Shown here: positions 1 to 7,216 of the stretch, piece after piece
Position numbering within the stretch: position 1 is the stretch's first letter
Layout of the letters: every line of letters starts with the position of its first letter
Virus record (IMG/VR): IMGVR_UViG_3300046819_000309
Coordinates: 1 to 25,076 of that record
DNA length: 25,076 bases
DNA from: a virus
Reading direction: 5' to 3' (one strand)
Translations under genes and position numbers: made by a program
The notes under the pieces: generated by a model
Database searches by the model: none
Seen by the model: the letters and a program-made list of their open reading frames with translations, nothing else
What the model was told of the DNA's origin: nothing

Positions 1-223
1 ACTTAATATTTGTATCTCCTCTAAGAAACCACAATAATTCGGTTACCATAGTCTTCCATGCCATTTTCTTTGTTGTAAGTAAAGGAAACCCTTCACTCAT
101 TTTATGACGAAACTGATAACCAAATAAAGAGATAGTACCTGTACCAGTTCTATCTTCTTTTTTTACTCCAAACTGAATAATATCACTTAATAATTTTTGA
201 TATTGTTTATCTAAATTGTTCAT
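1..223 (-). CDS. thyA: Thymidylate synthase, N-terminal part (cut by window edge)
   Basis: This is the first 74 codons of a thymidylate synthase, which methylates dUMP to dTMP using methylene-tetrahydrofolate. I translated it directly from an ATG at 223-221. Visible family signatures are DRTGTGT at residues 24-30 (its Arg is the phosphate-binding Arg of the family), the SLFGYQFRH strand, GFPLLTTKK at 45-53 and [12 protein letters not shown] at 62-73. The catalytic Cys and the residue that separates dUMP from dCMP substrates lie beyond position 1. A dCMP hydroxymethylase-type paralogue therefore cannot be fully excluded, although the N-terminus resembles ordinary ThyA much more than T4 gp42. 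Its start lies inside the end of the preceding membrane-protein gene (17-bp overlap), which implies translational coupling. It closes the visible part of a replication and nucleotide-metabolism block. Confidence 0.93.
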   Translation of the reverse strand, partial: MNNLDKQYQKLLSDIIQFGVKKEDRTGTGTISLFGYQFRHKMSEGFPLLTTKKMAWKTMVTELLWFLRGDTNIK

Positions 224-593
224 ATACTTTTAGTCTTTTTTTATTATCTCTATCAAGTTCTGCTGAATACCTTTCTTTCATTCCAATTATCCTATGAAAA
301 TCTTTATATGCTTTTGGATGATAATCTTTTAAATAAGACATTCCTATTTCATACTCCCCAATAACATCTTCATATCTATGTTCTTTATAATCAAATCCAT
401 CTTCCAACATAAAGATTTCGGTTTGCAAACTATCAATCACATTTTGTAATGAATCTTGCTTTTGCAATGATGTTAAATAACTCTCTTCTGCTTTTGTTAT
501 ATTTACTTTACTATGATTTACACTCAAACCAATTGCTAATAACAATATTGAAATAAACAATATTAGTGGTGAATACCTTAAAAAATTATCCAT
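207..593 (-). CDS. Small membrane-anchored coiled-coil protein of unknown function
   Basis: A 128-residue protein that I do not recognise. Residues 7-25 form one hydrophobic N-terminal membrane segment ([18 protein letters not shown]) preceded by a short, nearly uncharged end. Residues 33-65 have heptad-like spacing ([23 protein letters not shown]) and suggest a coiled coil. The rest is charged and helical, ending in a basic K/R-rich stretch. The likely topology is one N-terminal anchor with a soluble helical body. The shape resembles an inner-membrane spanin or a phage membrane-associated helical protein, but no outer-membrane partner lipoprotein is visible nearby. It starts 1 bp after the primase stop and overlaps thyA by 17 bp, so it is co-translated with replication genes. 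A role in lysis or in membrane tethering of replication is inference only. Confidence 0.75.
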   Translation of the reverse strand: MDNFLRYSPLILFISILLLAIGLSVNHSKVNITKAEESYLTSLQKQDSLQNVIDSLQTEIFMLEDGFDYKEHRYEDVIGEYEIGMSYLKDYHPKAYKDFHRIIGMKERYSAELDRDNKKRLKVYEQFR

Positions 594-594
594 A

Positions 595-1521
595 TTATAA
601 AGATAGTTTAAGTTTTATTAAATCTTCAAACGAAGATGTTGTGTTTGTTTCTATTTGTCGAGTAACCTCAGTAAAACCCATTTCAGATGGGTCTTTACCA
701 TTAAGAGTTATAATTTTACAATCTACATTATTATTTGTGAGATATTGATAATGTCTAACCGCGTCATTCATAGCATCCTTATCCAATACAATATTGATAG
801 ATGGTTTCTTTGTTAAAATCTTATCACTTAATACCTTTGGCAGAGTTTTACCAAAAATTGGAACTGCATTTCTCTTAATAGCAATTGCATCAAATGCTCC
901 TTCACAAAGTGTTACTGGCATATCCCAATTAATCATAGAATCAAATCCAATTATATTCTTAGATACAGGTGGATTTTTATATTTCATAGTTTCATTTGGA
1001 TAGATACTTCTTGCTATAAAGAAATTTAATCTACTATCACAATCATACGATGGAACTATAATTCTTCCTTTATATAAACCACTATCACAATATCCAATTC
1101 TATGTTTTAGAATATCACCATCACTTATACCTCTCTTCTTTAAATAATTGTATGCTACTTTAAATTCAATGATATGTTGATTATCTAAAATAGGTTTATA
1201 TTCAATCGGTAATTTTAATTCAATATATTCTTCATCCTTTACATCTCCACCAATATTAGCTTCATTGTAAATAGTATTAACTTTTATAACTACATCTCTA
1301 TCAACTTGTAGTTTTCTAAGCAGTGTATATATCTTAGCTCCTTTAGAATTACATACCCAACATCTCCACTTTTGTGATTCTAAATTGACCTGTAATTTAG
1401 GTTTATGATGTGAGCAGAATGGGCAGTAATATTGAATTTCATCTTTACCCAAACTTCTACCTCCTCCTAAAACTTCATCAATTTTAGTTTTAACAAATTG
1501 CTTATCAATTTCAGATATCAT
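595..1521 (-). CDS. DNA primase (DnaG/T4 gp61-like, zinc finger plus TOPRIM)
   Basis: A 308-residue primase that would make RNA primers for lagging-strand synthesis. An N-terminal CHC2-like zinc ribbon is visible as CPFC (Cys33, Cys36) and CWVC (Cys54, Cys57). The TOPRIM catalytic core shows the acidic motif CEGAFD (Glu207, Asp211) and a second metal-binding motif LDKDAMNDA (Asp247, Asp249). There is no room for a fused helicase domain, so the protein is of the stand-alone T4 gp61 type (T4 gp61 is about 340 residues) and would need a separate replicative helicase elsewhere in the genome. Its start overlaps the end of an SGNH-like gene by 11 bp. One base separates its stop from the membrane-protein gene downstream. 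The order primase, membrane protein, thyA marks the nucleic-acid-metabolism end of the window. Confidence 0.92.
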   Translation of the reverse strand: MISEIDKQFVKTKIDEVLGGGRSLGKDEIQYYCPFCSHHKPKLQVNLESQKWRCWVCNSKGAKIYTLLRKLQVDRDVVIKVNTIYNEANIGGDVKDEEYIELKLPIEYKPILDNQHIIEFKVAYNYLKKRGISDGDILKHRIGYCDSGLYKGRIIVPSYDCDSRLNFFIARSIYPNETMKYKNPPVSKNIIGFDSMINWDMPVTLCEGAFDAIAIKRNAVPIFGKTLPKVLSDKILTKKPSINIVLDKDAMNDAVRHYQYLTNNNVDCKIITLNGKDPSEMGFTEVTRQIETNTTSSFEDLIKLKLSL

Positions 1522-2212
1522 ATCTCGCTTTTAAAAAATTAATATACCACTTACACCCTTCTTCAGTAAAGTGTATATCTGAATTACTTATAAAATAAGA
1601 TGGGTTTGTTGATTTTATATAGGTTTCTATACTATTAAATCCATCTATTTGAATATGAGATGATTTTATTTTATTAAGTTTGAATAATTTATCATAATCA
1701 TCGGGATAAAAAATGTATTCTAAGTTAATTCCGTTTGATTTTGCTAATTGATATAATACATCTATTTCCAACATCCAATCTTTTAACATAATTTTTTCAT
1801 TATGAGAACATATTAAATTTGAATATGGAGCATATATGGAATCAATTAAAATATTATCAGTTGTAGAAAATAAAGGATATAATGAAAAATACATAGAATC
1901 TTCAAATAGTTCTTTATCAGCATATTCCAATTGAGAAGATTGATATTTAAATCCTTCCAATTCTTTTGTGGTGTATTCACTATAAGGATTATGTAATATA
2001 AGTAATCTATTTGCAACTGTTAATTGCAAAAGCATATGAACCCCTTTAACTTTATTCTTAATTAATTTTAAGAGTTTTAGTTTAGCAATTTTTAATATAT
2101 GGTCGTTTGATAAAGATGAATGGCTGTTAAATTCGATTGTTTCTTTATGATAATCTTTAATACTATTATCAAATAAAGAAAATGAATCACCAAATATGTA
2201 CAACTTTTTCAT
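1511..2212 (-). CDS. SGNH/GDSL hydrolase-like protein (copy 1)
   Basis: A 233-residue protein with the two most diagnostic SGNH signatures. Block I is IFGDSFS at residues 6-12 (candidate nucleophile Ser10), and the C-terminal block V is SDIHFTEEG at 211-219 (Asp212 and His214). The block II Gly and block III Asn are not clear, so catalysis is less certain than the fold. SGNH enzymes hydrolyse or transfer acyl esters, often acetyl groups on glycans. No signal peptide is present, so it would act in the cytoplasm or be packaged. The start lies 17 bp after another SGNH-like gene and the 3' end overlaps primase by 11 bp. It shares little with its neighbour beyond the motifs, so this is not a recent tandem duplication. 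The nearest alternative is a non-catalytic SGNH-fold protein. Confidence 0.72.
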   Translation of the reverse strand: MKKLYIFGDSFSLFDNSIKDYHKETIEFNSHSSLSNDHILKIAKLKLLKLIKNKVKGVHMLLQLTVANRLLILHNPYSEYTTKELEGFKYQSSQLEYADKELFEDSMYFSLYPLFSTTDNILIDSIYAPYSNLICSHNEKIMLKDWMLEIDVLYQLAKSNGINLEYIFYPDDYDKLFKLNKIKSSHIQIDGFNSIETYIKSTNPSYFISNSDIHFTEEGCKWYINFLKARYDI

Positions 2213-2229
2213 GTACCAAATATACTAAA

Positions 2230-3033
2230 TTATTTGGTTATTTCCAAATATTTTTTATACAATTGATTAGCCATCCAATGGTGTGATTGTAAGCAAGGGT
2301 GGTCATCATTAGCACCCAAATGTTGCCTCAAAGTTAAATAGTTCTCCCTATTCATATGATCCCAACTTCGGTATTCGGTATTCTGAAATATGATAGGTAA
2401 GTAATATTCGGATTCTTCTAATAAAGGTTTAATTAACTTAAATGTATCTTTATCATCCAATCCTACGAAAAACACAGTCTTGCACCCTAATTTTTCTAAA
2501 GTTTTAAATCTTTTTAATAATTCAGATAGAATTACTTCAAATACTTTTTTTATAGTATTATTAATTTTTGTTTTATTTTGGGCATCCATATAAATTATAT
2601 TTTCCTTTAATTCGGCATATAATTCTTTGGATAACCAATTATTTGCATCATATTCCTGCATCATAAATTCATTAACATCTCTTATGATGTTTGTAAATTG
2701 GAATACACAATATGTTGGAGTTAGATTTTTTTCAATACTAAGATGTTGTATTATAGTATCTAATTTTTGTATATTTTTAAAATTACACCCACCATTTTCA
2801 TTGTGGTGAATTAATTCAAAATTCAAAAATCTTTTCAAAACACCTGCATAACGATTTAATTGTCGATAATCCATAAAAGATTCAACCGAATCCATTATAA
2901 ATTTACAGGGTTCATAACTTGTTTTATCAAAAAATCTAGAATATGTAGATGGATAATTATCTTTCCAATAGTGAAATTCTAACCCTTCACCATAAGTAAA
3001 TGAACAACCTATTGCAATTAGTGTGTTTTTCAT
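2230..3033 (-). CDS. SGNH/GDSL hydrolase-like protein (copy 2)
   Basis: A 267-residue SGNH-fold candidate. Block I is AIGCSFTYGEG at residues 7-17 (Ser11), a form common in phage and bacterial SGNH proteins of unassigned substrate. NGGCN near residues 80-84 could supply the block II Gly/Asn, FQFTN near 111-115 fits block III, and the C-terminal DDHP at 243-246 supplies the Asp/His pair. The middle is helical and charged. No signal peptide or membrane segment is seen. It starts inside the GIY-YIG-like gene (4-bp ATGA overlap at 3030-3033) and is followed 17 bp later by a second SGNH-like gene, so the two are expressed together. The substrate is unknown. Esterase or acyltransferase action on a glycan is inferred from the family and from similar proteins beside the carbamoyltransferase at the other end of the window. 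Confidence 0.75.
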   Translation of the reverse strand: MKNTLIAIGCSFTYGEGLEFHYWKDNYPSTYSRFFDKTSYEPCKFIMDSVESFMDYRQLNRYAGVLKRFLNFELIHHNENGGCNFKNIQKLDTIIQHLSIEKNLTPTYCVFQFTNIIRDVNEFMMQEYDANNWLSKELYAELKENIIYMDAQNKTKINNTIKKVFEVILSELLKRFKTLEKLGCKTVFFVGLDDKDTFKLIKPLLEESEYYLPIIFQNTEYRSWDHMNRENYLTLRQHLGANDDHPCLQSHHWMANQLYKKYLEITK

Positions 3034-3473
3034 ATAACGGGTATATCTTTTCTAAAGAATTTTCCTAAAATGTTATCATTAAAATAAACATCTCCGTTTT
3101 CTAATACTCCTAATGAGAATAGATACTTTGTTTCCAAATAGGTAAGATGTTTTGGAGAAAAAGCAAATTCTATTATTGTTCTTTCAAATTCTTCTTGCTT
3201 TCCTTCTTTTATAAGTTCTTTAATAGTTGAATGTGATCCATAATAAGTTTTCCAATCACTTTCTTTTTGAACCTTCTTTTTCTTACTAGCTCTCTTATCA
3301 GTTAGCTCCGCCAGTTCCTTTTTGCCCAATGCTTTTGTAGTAACTGATATAAGTTGTTTCCTTCCCACATATCGTTTGTTAGAAGGGAGATGTGATACTT
3401 CATATACAAACCCAAATGCTCCTTCCGGAACTTCTGAGATATCAGAAATCACTTTATCTTTGTATTTCCACAT
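3030..3473 (-). CDS. GIY-YIG-like nuclease family protein
   Basis: A 147-residue protein with the layout of a stand-alone GIY-YIG domain. GFVYEV at residues 21-26 replaces GIY and RYVGRKQ at 34-40 replaces YIG, with Arg38 in the position of the catalytic Arg. Glu114 in TYLETKY fits the metal-binding Glu, and an Asn (132 or 134) follows in YFNDN. A lysine-rich insert at 60-70 and the segment WKTYYGS at 74-80 separate the two halves. Related phage proteins are usually annotated as homing or Seg-like endonucleases. I see no DNA-binding extension that would confirm homing, and a DNA repair or host-DNA degradation role is equally possible. It is preceded by a 22-bp gap with AAAGG about 9 nt before the ATG, one of the few SD-like sites here, and overlaps the next SGNH gene by 4 bp. 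Confidence 0.7.
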   Translation of the reverse strand: MWKYKDKVISDISEVPEGAFGFVYEVSHLPSNKRYVGRKQLISVTTKALGKKELAELTDKRASKKKKVQKESDWKTYYGSHSTIKELIKEGKQEEFERTIIEFAFSPKHLTYLETKYLFSLGVLENGDVYFNDNILGKFFRKDIPVI

Positions 3474-3495
3474 AATATAACCTTTATTAAAAATA

Positions 3496-3735
3496 TTATC
3501 TCTTTATGTTTTGAGAGTAAGGGGATGGATTTACACTTCCTTTTCTAGCACTTTGTAATACTCTATCACTTAAATTGTAATCACTTGATCCTGGAATAGC
3601 TTTTGATGTAAAACCTTTAACTGCAATCTCACCTGCAATTTTTGTTTTAATAAAATCTATTTTTTGATTAGGTGCTCCTTTTTCTGCCATTTTTGAGTTA
3701 GCATAAGCATCTAGTATTTGGTTTGTTTTTGCCAT
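3496..3735 (-). CDS. Small hypothetical protein
   Basis: A 79-residue basic, soluble protein that I do not recognise. The N-terminal half is predicted helical (NQILDAYANSKMAEKG), followed by KIDFIKTKIAGEIAVKGF. The C-terminal third is rich in Ser, Asn, Pro and Arg and looks extended. No membrane segment, metal motif or catalytic motif is seen. It stands at the head of the block that carries the GIY-YIG-like, SGNH-like, primase and thyA genes, and a copy of the recurrent AATATTTATA motif lies 19 nt upstream of its ATG. It also follows directly on a run of virion genes, so a small structural role or a regulatory DNA-binding role are both open. The clean start, spacing and codon use like its neighbours support a real gene. 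Confidence 0.65.
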   Translation of the reverse strand: MAKTNQILDAYANSKMAEKGAPNQKIDFIKTKIAGEIAVKGFTSKAIPGSSDYNLSDRVLQSARKGSVNPSPYSQNIKR

Positions 3736-3754
3736 TGTATTATTGTTTTACTTA

Positions 3755-3764
3755 TATAAATATT
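3755..3764 (-). promoter_or_regulatory. Recurrent AATATTTATA motif upstream of the 79-residue gene
   Basis: The coding strand reads TAATATTTATATAAG here. The motif overlaps the stop codon of the preceding structural gene and ends 19 nt before the ATG at 3735. The same core occurs in at least four other gaps of this window, at the heads of gene blocks. It is read as a candidate late promoter element or RNA-processing site, with no experimental or database support available here. Confidence 0.4.
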
Positions 3765-5199
3765 AGGTATCAAAACGAATAACGAAATTTAATGGATAAT
3801 CCGGCAAACTTTTAGGTTTTGAAGGGATTTTAGCAACTGCTACCATTTCGTAATTCTCATCATATAAACCAATTGTAGTAACATATGGTGCAAGATATGA
3901 ACCAGTTGGATCCAATGAAGAACTATAATCATATTCATCAAATCCTATTTTAGTAAGTCCATCATAATCAGAAACTATTCTAAAATCCAAATCGTATGCA
4001 CTTCCTGTGTAATCTAATGATGCAGGTTTGAAAGGAATGTATTTTTTAACATATACATCTCCATTATAAAATTTAGTAGCAGATGGATTAGTTGAATAAT
4101 TAAATTCATTAGGAGAAACTTCTAAAAATACTTCGTTTTCATAAATAGTTTTAGTAGATTTAAATTCTACACTATAATTTTTTGAATCAAAATTATAATT
4201 TATTTGCTCAGTTTGTGTATCAGAATATAAATCAGTTTGCCATGTCAATGTTACAATTCCGTTTGCATAGAATATATTTCCTACAACTTTAGGTGAATTG
4301 GTAACTCCTGTTGGTAGATTAAAGTTATCTAATGAGAATAAAACTCCACTTAATAAATCTATACTATCTAATGTAGTTGAAAATGGAGAACTTCCATTAT
4401 AAGTTAATATAATTGAAGGGGAAACATTACTTTCTTCATCACCAAAATCCAAAGAATCAACTCCTAAAATATAATTAAACCCATCATTTGTTAATATTGA
4501 TAAAGTTTCATTTTCAATATCAAATGCATAAGTTTGTAAAAAATCTCTACCCTGATAAACTAAATTATTTTTTCCATCATCGGTAATCTTAGAATAACTA
4601 CCATTACCAGTTAATGTAGAATAATCCGTTAAAACAAATGATTGTGGTTTTATTCCTTCACCTATATATCGCTGAGGAATATTTAAAAACATCAATCTAT
4701 CACTTATACTTCGTTCCTGAACCGATGTATAGTTATTCATAACACCATACATTTTAGTTACATCTGCCCAACTACCTTTTAAAATTTGCCCATTATCATT
4801 TACAATATATTCATTTGCAGTAAGATAATCTGAAAATTCATCAACATATTTTTGAGTAGCATCATCAAAATAATACGAATATGTCTGAGTTGTAGATGTT
4901 GATAAGTTATATGTAGTTACAACATCGTAAGTTGTTTGTTTTTTAGCCTTATGTTTAACAAAATTCCAATTAGATACATATCCAATTAAAGTTAAACCAT
5001 TTGAATAATATAGTTGTTTTAAACTTCTATATAAAGAATATTCATTAAATCCATTTACTTCTATCCCCTCACTATTTTCCCAACTTCCACTTAAATTCCT
5101 AACGACATGAAATGGTAGAGAATTCTCATCAAAATTCCACGATTTATAAGCCTTAAACGGTCTTATCGTAATATCGGATTTAGCTATCGACTTAAACAT
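3763..5199 (-). CDS. Virion structural protein with C-terminal domain shared with the 414-residue protein
   Basis: A 478-residue, Ser/Thr/Tyr/Asn-rich protein with strongly beta-like composition, no signal peptide and no catalytic motif. The C-terminus carries FNYSTNP (366-372) and YVTTIGLYDENYEMVAVAK (439-457). These match FNFSNNP and YITTVGLLNDANELMAVAK at the end of the protein at 5272-6516, so the two share a paralogous C-terminal domain. The copy here has about 45 extra residues between the two motifs. The N-terminus begins with a basic segment followed by YKSWNF and WENSEGIEVNGF. The gene sits alone between a terminator upstream and the recurrent motif downstream, so it can be regulated separately. 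A tail, neck or head-decoration role is likely from position and composition, but the exact role is unknown. Confidence 0.75.
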   Translation of the reverse strand: MFKSIAKSDITIRPFKAYKSWNFDENSLPFHVVRNLSGSWENSEGIEVNGFNEYSLYRSLKQLYYSNGLTLIGYVSNWNFVKHKAKKQTTYDVVTTYNLSTSTTQTYSYYFDDATQKYVDEFSDYLTANEYIVNDNGQILKGSWADVTKMYGVMNNYTSVQERSISDRLMFLNIPQRYIGEGIKPQSFVLTDYSTLTGNGSYSKITDDGKNNLVYQGRDFLQTYAFDIENETLSILTNDGFNYILGVDSLDFGDEESNVSPSIILTYNGSSPFSTTLDSIDLLSGVLFSLDNFNLPTGVTNSPKVVGNIFYANGIVTLTWQTDLYSDTQTEQINYNFDSKNYSVEFKSTKTIYENEVFLEVSPNEFNYSTNPSATKFYNGDVYVKKYIPFKPASLDYTGSAYDLDFRIVSDYDGLTKIGFDEYDYSSSLDPTGSYLAPYVTTIGLYDENYEMVAVAKIPSKPKSLPDYPLNFVIRFDT

Positions 5200-5204
5200 A
5201 CACT

Positions 5205-5213
5205 AATAAATAT
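5205..5213 (-). promoter_or_regulatory. Weaker variant of the recurrent motif (ATATTTATT)
   Basis: The coding strand reads GATATTTATTAGTGT immediately before the ATG at 5199, directly downstream of the terminator. It differs from the AATATTTATA core at its last base, and the leader would be only about 5 nt. If the motif is a promoter, this copy would restart transcription after termination. Confidence 0.25.
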
Positions 5214-5218
5214 CATAA

Positions 5219-5243
5219 TTAAAAAAACCCACCGAAGTGGGTT
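5219..5243 (-). terminator. Rho-independent terminator with UUCG loop
   Basis: On the minus strand a 7-bp stem AACCCAC / GTGGGTT closes a TTCG tetraloop (stem-loop at 5243-5226) and is followed by a run of seven T. The GC-rich stem stands out against the AT-rich surroundings. It lies 28 bp after the stop of the 414-residue gene and 26 bp before the next start, so it ends the transcript of the 7147-5272 block. The plus strand lacks a proper U tract on the other side, so it works in one direction only. Confidence 0.9.
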
Positions 5244-5271
5244 CATTTAAAATTAAGGTTTAGAATTAAAT

Positions 5272-6516
5272 TTAAAAATCAAGTTTTACCTTAATCAACA
5301 CCTCTTTATCAAAGGATTTCGCGATTGGTTGTGAAGTTTTAGCCACAGCCATCAATTCATTTGCATCATTCAATAATCCAACTGTTGTGATATATGTCTT
5401 AGGATCAGTTTCGAATGAAGGTTCTCTAAAAGCACCATCTGAACCACTTACAAAAGTAGGGTTATTAGAGAAGTTAAATTCTCTATTTGTTGCTCTTACG
5501 AAGAAATGTTGTGTAGATACATTTTCAGTTCTTCTTAATTCAAAATCATTTCCACCTTTTAATGCATTATATGCTAATTTGTGGTTATATGTTTCTACTG
5601 ATGGAGTTGATGAAGTTACTGGCAATAATTCACTACCTACTACTGATGCTACCGCAGTTGGATTCAATAACATAATACCCAATTTAGGGTAGAATTTACC
5701 AAATCCTTGTTCGTTAGATGCAGTGTATGTGTTAATAGTTGCTGCTGCTTCAGTTCCTATGTTGTTTGATCCAGAAACAATATTAAATACTGTTCCAGCT
5801 TTTCCAGCTTTATCAGAGAATTTCTTTCCACTATCATCGATAAATGTAAATACTCCGTTTGAACCACTTAAAGTAATAGTTAAATTACCCGCATCTGCTT
5901 GTTGTCTATATCTAGCTCTAGATAAGTTGATAACATATGCATGGTCAATTGAGTATCCATCTTCTACTGATGAAGAATATACTTTGAAAAATTCATCAGC
6001 ATCTCCTTCGTAGTTATCATTTAATAAAATTCTATATTGAGAGTAAATTGCTTTTGTTGGTAATAAAGCAGAATCAGAAGTTGTTAATTGAACTGAACCA
6101 CTTCCGTACTTATGCCCATATGCAATTGCAAATTCAACCGGTGCCGTAGAACCCGTTGCTGAACCTGTCAAATAAACATTCAAATAATACTTAGATGCAT
6201 CTGAACCACTGTGACCAGCAATAGTTGATGTTGAACCAGTAGTCATAGTATTACCTAAACTACCACTTCCATTACTCCATAATCCTTCGGTCACTACTTC
6301 TATTTTATTAGAAATTTTATCAAATTCACCGAATTTTTTAAATATACCTTGTGTTAAAACACCACCACTAGCCACACCAATTTTTTCATTGGTAGGTAGA
6401 GATCCGTTTAATATGTTAGCAATCGCAGTTGAATCAATAACCCCAGCGTTATCAATAAGATATTGGGATAATTGTTGTGTTAATGCTGCTCCTTGTGCTC
6501 CTGTAATTTGTGCCAT
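5272..6516 (-). CDS. Virion structural protein, Ser/Gly/Thr-rich
   Basis: A 414-residue acidic protein with the low-complexity, beta-rich composition of a phage capsid, neck or tail component. The N-terminus is helical (ITGAQGAALTQQLSQYLIDNAG). The middle is rich in Gly, Ser and Thr, with LSRARYRQQADAGN near 205-218. The C-terminal part carries FNFSNNP (347-353) and YITTVGLLNDANELMAVAK (375-393), a module repeated at the end of the next structural protein (3763-5199). No cysteine-based or enzymatic motif is seen. It follows the 204-residue gene after 16 bp, and a strong terminator stands just behind it, an arrangement often seen for abundantly made virion proteins. A tail or fibre-associated role is inference. 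It is not one of the T4 proteins I can name. Confidence 0.8.
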   Translation of the reverse strand: MAQITGAQGAALTQQLSQYLIDNAGVIDSTAIANILNGSLPTNEKIGVASGGVLTQGIFKKFGEFDKISNKIEVVTEGLWSNGSGSLGNTMTTGSTSTIAGHSGSDASKYYLNVYLTGSATGSTAPVEFAIAYGHKYGSGSVQLTTSDSALLPTKAIYSQYRILLNDNYEGDADEFFKVYSSSVEDGYSIDHAYVINLSRARYRQQADAGNLTITLSGSNGVFTFIDDSGKKFSDKAGKAGTVFNIVSGSNNIGTEAAATINTYTASNEQGFGKFYPKLGIMLLNPTAVASVVGSELLPVTSSTPSVETYNHKLAYNALKGGNDFELRRTENVSTQHFFVRATNREFNFSNNPTFVSGSDGAFREPSFETDPKTYITTVGLLNDANELMAVAKTSQPIAKSFDKEVLIKVKLDF

Positions 6517-6532
6517 TTTCTATTAATTATTT

Positions 6533-7147
6533 TTATGCTACATAATTTACTGTCACAGGAATAGAAATTGAACCACCGGTTTCATTTCCATAAACTGTCA
6601 ATGTAGTTACGATTGTAGCGGTTAAAGATGGGTTTGGAATAAACTCAAAAGTTAATCCTCTCTTAACATCTGCCGTTGCAGTAACTTCATCACTAACAGC
6701 TATTTGCCCTGCTGCTGCAATACCTAATCCCACCAAAGTTCCAGCAGTTTTATCTGCTAATACCGCAGTATAACCCGCAGTTGTGTTTCCGTTTGGAGAA
6801 GTTGTAGGTGTGATAGTAACTTTACCTCTTGTTTGGTTGGTACTGATGGTTGTTACACCAATTGATACCTGAGGTATTTTAGTTGTTCCCTTTGGTAGGG
6901 TAACAAGTTTGTATTTTAAAACTTGTGTTTCATCCGGAGATGCTTCTAAAATAGGGATAGCTTTGATAGCTGCATCATAATACGCAGAACCCTTTGGGTG
7001 TGCTGCATCGTATAATTGATAATCAATTTCATCATCACCCAATGCAAATTGTGTAATGTTTAATGATTGTCCAGCTGCCAACTTTTCTCTACCCTTCTTT
7101 GTAAGAATAGCATCAACAATGATTTCGGAATTATCTAAGTATGCCAT
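6533..7147 (-). CDS. Phage structural protein of the ILTKKGRE family
   Basis: A 204-residue protein whose N-terminus (EIIVDAILTKKGREKLA at 8-24, then FALGDDEIDYQLYD at 34-47) is a signature I recognise from uncharacterised virion proteins of marine and environmental myoviruses. Residues 75-204 are beta-rich, with repeated Thr/Val strands and a final SISIPVTVNYV that reads like a small Ig-like or BACON-like sandwich. No enzymatic residues are evident. The leader is long for this genome (69 bp) and carries two copies of the recurrent AATATTTATA motif, then an A-rich stretch right before the ATG and no Shine-Dalgarno. It starts a short unit of two structural genes that ends at the UUCG terminator. 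The strong leader and terminator suggest high late expression. Its exact place in the virion is unknown. Confidence 0.82.
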   Translation of the reverse strand: MAYLDNSEIIVDAILTKKGREKLAAGQSLNITQFALGDDEIDYQLYDAAHPKGSAYYDAAIKAIPILEASPDETQVLKYKLVTLPKGTTKIPQVSIGVTTISTNQTRGKVTITPTTSPNGNTTAGYTAVLADKTAGTLVGLGIAAAGQIAVSDEVTATADVKRGLTFEFIPNPSLTATIVTTLTVYGNETGGSISIPVTVNYVA

Positions 7148-7177
7148 TTTTTGTTGTTTATTTTTTTATTGGTCTTA

Positions 7178-7187
7178 TATAAATATA
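7178..7187 (-). promoter_or_regulatory. Recurrent motif copy upstream of the 204-residue gene (proximal)
   Basis: The coding strand reads TATATTTATATAAGACC. It ends 30 nt before the ATG at 7147 and shares TATTTATATAAG with the copy at 3755-3764. It lies in a 69-bp gap that also holds a second copy. Confidence 0.4.
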
Positions 7188-7201
7188 TGTTCTTTTAGTT
7201 T

Positions 7202-7211
7202 TATAAATATT
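7202..7211 (-). promoter_or_regulatory. Recurrent motif copy upstream of the 204-residue gene (distal)
   Basis: The coding strand reads AATATTTATAAAACTAA, starting 5 nt after the stop of the 1660-residue gene and about 54 nt before the next ATG. With the proximal copy it forms a tandem pair about 24 bp apart. Confidence 0.4.
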
Positions 7212-7216
7212 TTCGG

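Noticed and set aside
1-223. dCMP hydroxymethylase instead of thymidylate synthase
   Set aside because: The visible N-terminus carries the full DRTGTGT and [12 protein letters not shown] signatures of ordinary ThyA. The deciding residue is outside the window, so this remains only a side possibility.
2217-2224. TATATTTG, matching the Bacteroidota -7 consensus TAnnTTTG, before the first SGNH gene
   Set aside because: It ends only 4 nt before the ATG, which would give a leaderless transcript, and no matching -33 TTG is convincingly spaced. A chance match is likely in such AT-rich DNA.
2231-2250. Hairpin TATTTGG / CCAAATA at the end of the second SGNH gene
   Set aside because: The seven-base stem is AT-rich, has no following U tract and overlaps the coding end, so it is unlikely to terminate transcription.
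5387-6013. Open frames on the plus strand (also near 566, 794, 2627, 8664, 21054, 21519 and 24514)
   Set aside because: They lie opposite well-supported minus-strand genes, have no recognisable motifs and no plausible start signals, and would be the only plus-strand genes in the window.
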